The notes under the pieces were generated by a model, which was given only the letters and a program-made list of their open reading frames with translations, did no database searches and was not told the DNA's origin. Both the position numbers and the translations under genes were made by a program. From assembly GCF_034262375.1 (NCBI RefSeq), contig NZ_CP139558.1:682001-746000 (forward strand): 64,000 bases of DNA. The letters run 5' to 3'. Positions 62,448 to 64,000 of this stretch are shown piece after piece. Position 1 is the first letter of the stretch. The number at the start of each line of letters is the position of its first letter. The DNA is from Mucilaginibacter sabulilitoris. GTDB lineage: Bacteria > Bacteroidota > Bacteroidia > Sphingobacteriales > Sphingobacteriaceae.

Positions 62448-62560
62448 TAAAGCCTAATGCAAAAAGCTTAAAGCGAAAAGTAAGGATTTGATACCTTCCT
62501 TTTCGCTTTTTTGTTTGGTTAAAAAAGCTTTTTGCTTAAACCTTATGCTTTTAGCTTTTC
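62448..62560. repeat. Word-type palindrome enclosing a terminator
   Basis: An outer imperfect pair (AAGCATAAAGCCTAATGCAA near 62443-62462 and GCTTTTTGCTTAAACCTTAT near 62527-62546) surrounds an inner terminator hairpin: AAGCGAAAAG (62471) with CTTTTCGCTT, followed by T-rich DNA, which ends the desaturase transcript. Confidence 0.7.
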
Positions 62561-62622
62561 CCCTTTAATCTCATTTTTTACCTTTCTCCTTTTACCTTTC
62601 GCCTTTCACCTCAAATTCCCCT

Positions 62623-62630
62623 TATATTTG
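62623..62630 (+). promoter_or_regulatory. TATATTTG box of the aminotransferase gene
   Basis: An exact consensus match 21 bp before the ATG at 62652, in a pyrimidine-rich stretch (CCTTTCGCCTTTCACC). Confidence 0.55.
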
Positions 62631-62651
62631 CCGCTCATAAAACATACTACT

Positions 62652-63908
62652 ATGAGTATTTCTGTATTAGCTCAAAATTTGCGCGGCTCTGAAATTATTA
62701 AGATAGCCGGCGAGATCAATGAATTAAAACGCCAGGGTCAGAATATAGCCAATTTAACTATAGGTGATTTTGATTCCAATATTTACCCTATACCGGCCGA
62801 ACTGAAAGCAGGCATTGTTGAGGCTTACGCCCAAAATCAAACCAACTATCCCCCGGCCGATGGCATGCTTAACCTTCGTCAAAGCGTATCTACGCTTTTA
62901 AAGAACCGTTATAATCTTGATTATTCAGCCAATGAAATATTAATATCGGGTGGTTCACGTCCGCTTATTTACTCTACTTTTTTGGCACTAGTTAACCCGG
63001 GCGAAAAGGTGGTCTTCCCGCTGCCGTCGTGGAACAACAACCATTACAGTGACCTCCTGAACGCCGATGCGGTAATGATACCTACCACTGCCGAAAATAA
63101 CTTTATGCCTACGGCCGATGAAATTCGTCCGCATTTAAAGGGAGCAGCTTTGCTGGCTTTGTGTTCGCCGTTAAACCCAACCGGTACCATGTTTGGCAAA
63201 AAAGACCTTGAAGAGATCTGCGACCTGGTTATTGCCGAAAACAAGAGCCGTGCTAAAGGCGAAAAACCACTTTACCTGATGTATGACCAGATATACTCGC
63301 AATTAACCTTTGGCGATTTTAAACATTACGACCCGGTTACCCTGCGTCCCGAACTGAAGGATTATACCATATTTATTGATGGCGCATCCAAGTGTTTCGC
63401 GTCAACAGGAGTAAGGGTAGGCTGGGGCTTTGGCCCGGCACATGTTATTGATAACATGAAGGCCATTGTAGGGCACATGGGGGCATGGTCGCCAAAAGCT
63501 GAGCAGGTAGCAATGGCCAGCTTTATAACCAATGATGCGGCGGTAGATAATTACCTGAATGATATTAAAGGTAAAATACAAAACAGCTTAAATACCCTGC
63601 ATGAAGGTTTTCAGGCATTAAAAGCCGAAGGGTTTCATGTAGATTCCATTATCCCGATGGGGGCTATTTATCTTACACTTAAAATCGATTACGCCGGCAA
63701 AACCACACCAGATGGCACAGTGCTGAAAGACTCGGCCGATATTAATTTTTACCTCATTAAAGAAGCTAAGGTGGCGTTGGTTCCGTTCTCTGCATTTGGC
63801 ACCGATGATAATGTGAACTGGTTCCGCGCATCGGTAGGGGCAAGTACCCTGCAGGATATTCAGCAACTTATACCAAGGGTAAGAGAAGCCCTTTCAAAAC
63901 TTAAATAA
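62652..63908 (+). CDS. Pyridoxal-phosphate-dependent aminotransferase, class I/II
   Basis: A 418-residue enzyme from the ATG at 62652, downstream of the promoter box; the frame is open to 62532 but that part is upstream of the promoter. Motifs: YPPADGMLNLRQSV, ISGGSRPLIYSTFL, LCSPLNPTGTMF, MYDQIYSQL and the Schiff-base Lys247 in IDGASKCFASTGVRVGWGF. It probably transfers amino groups between an amino acid and a 2-oxo acid, in the aspartate aminotransferase fold group. The substrate is not determined. Confidence 0.9.
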   Translation: MSISVLAQNLRGSEIIKIAGEINELKRQGQNIANLTIGDFDSNIYPIPAELKAGIVEAYAQNQTNYPPADGMLNLRQSVSTLLKNRYNLDYSANEILISGGSRPLIYSTFLALVNPGEKVVFPLPSWNNNHYSDLLNADAVMIPTTAENNFMPTADEIRPHLKGAALLALCSPLNPTGTMFGKKDLEEICDLVIAENKSRAKGEKPLYLMYDQIYSQLTFGDFKHYDPVTLRPELKDYTIFIDGASKCFASTGVRVGWGFGPAHVIDNMKAIVGHMGAWSPKAEQVAMASFITNDAAVDNYLNDIKGKIQNSLNTLHEGFQALKAEGFHVDSIIPMGAIYLTLKIDYAGKTTPDGTVLKDSADINFYLIKEAKVALVPFSAFGTDDNVNWFRASVGASTLQDIQQLIPRVREALSKLK

Positions 63909-63926
63909 GTTTTTATAAGATATGGT

Positions 63927-63960
63927 AATGGCCATCATATGTACATGATGGCCATTTTTG
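63927..63960 (+). terminator. Rho-independent terminator
   Basis: AATGGCCATCAT and ATGATGGCCATT (exact complements, 6-nt loop), followed by TTTTG, 18 bp after the aminotransferase stop. Confidence 0.85.
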
Positions 63961-64000
63961 TTTATATAGTTTATTTCCACATGCGTCATTGGAAAAGTAA

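Noticed and set aside
62532..62651. 40-residue extension of the aminotransferase
   Set aside because: It is hydrophobic, pyrimidine-rich repeat-derived DNA lying upstream of the TATATTTG promoter box.
1..64000. CRISPR array, prophage, toxin-antitoxin or restriction system
   Set aside because: No regularly spaced direct repeats, no Cas, integrase, phage structural or methyltransferase genes were seen; the repeats present are dispersed palindromes.
1..64000. tRNA or rRNA genes
   Set aside because: No cloverleaf with a conserved TTCGANNC arm and matching anticodon stem was found by eye; a dedicated search would be needed to exclude a degenerate one.

Overview
The window reads as a chromosomal segment of a Sphingobacteriaceae-type Bacteroidetes, close to Mucilaginibacter or Pedobacter. 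The evidence is TAnnTTTG promoter boxes, a TonB receptor with a carboxypeptidase-regulatory-like N-terminus, PafA phosphatase, many secreted or lipoprotein hydrolases, DUF4407, DUF5687 and DUF6515 proteins, and dense small intergenic palindromes. No rRNA, tRNA, CRISPR array, phage or plasmid functions were seen. The only autonomous mobile element is one IS110-family insertion sequence.

Layout. 1-9.2 kb: end of a CapA-like protein, an S9 peptidase, a band-7 protein, a DUF922 protein, DNA polymerase IV and a SNF2 helicase. 9.4-15.5 kb, minus strand: a small tyrosine phosphatase, secreted proteins of unknown role, an M20 amidohydrolase, two tandem FKBP lipoproteins and aspS. 15.7-23.8 kb: a TPP riboswitch with an extra long hairpin precedes a TonB receptor, the thiamine transporter PnuT and an acyl-CoA-dehydrogenase-like flavoprotein; PafA, ThiE and a divergent thiamine-pyrophosphokinase-like protein follow, giving a thiamine uptake and activation neighbourhood. 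24-43.8 kb: envelope and housekeeping genes (DUF6515 protein, CE2-type esterase, Csp-like copper protein, DUF4407 protein, a rhodanese/membrane protein/prohibitin-like operon, AraC regulator, dipeptide epimerase, rhomboid protease, peptidase T, M13 peptidase, acyl-CoA dehydrogenase, TlpA-like protein). 43.8-45.3 kb: the IS110 element. 45.5-50.1 kb: an ABC transporter pair, RarA and an AlkA-type glycosylase. 50.2-55.0 kb: a complete cyanophycin module (cphA on the minus strand; cyanophycinase and an isoaspartyl peptidase on the plus strand), which would make the polymer, cut it to beta-Asp-Arg and split the dipeptide. 55.2-64 kb: a TPR-like protein, the tail-specific protease Prc, a DNA exonuclease/ATP-dependent DNA ligase pair, a MaoC-like protein, a fatty acid desaturase and an aminotransferase.

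The most unusual content is not protein coding. The IS110 element interrupts a REP-like palindrome and has a 220-nt left end whose putative RNA carries short matches to the target and to both element ends, the expected layout of a bridge (guide) RNA. At least four classes of small repeats lie between genes. One class sits at gene 3' ends, supplies stop codons and C-terminal residues, and in one case has become the tail of the DNA exonuclease. Another class shares an architecture (long imperfect hairpins built from one repeated word) but not a sequence; one member lies inside the TPP riboswitch.
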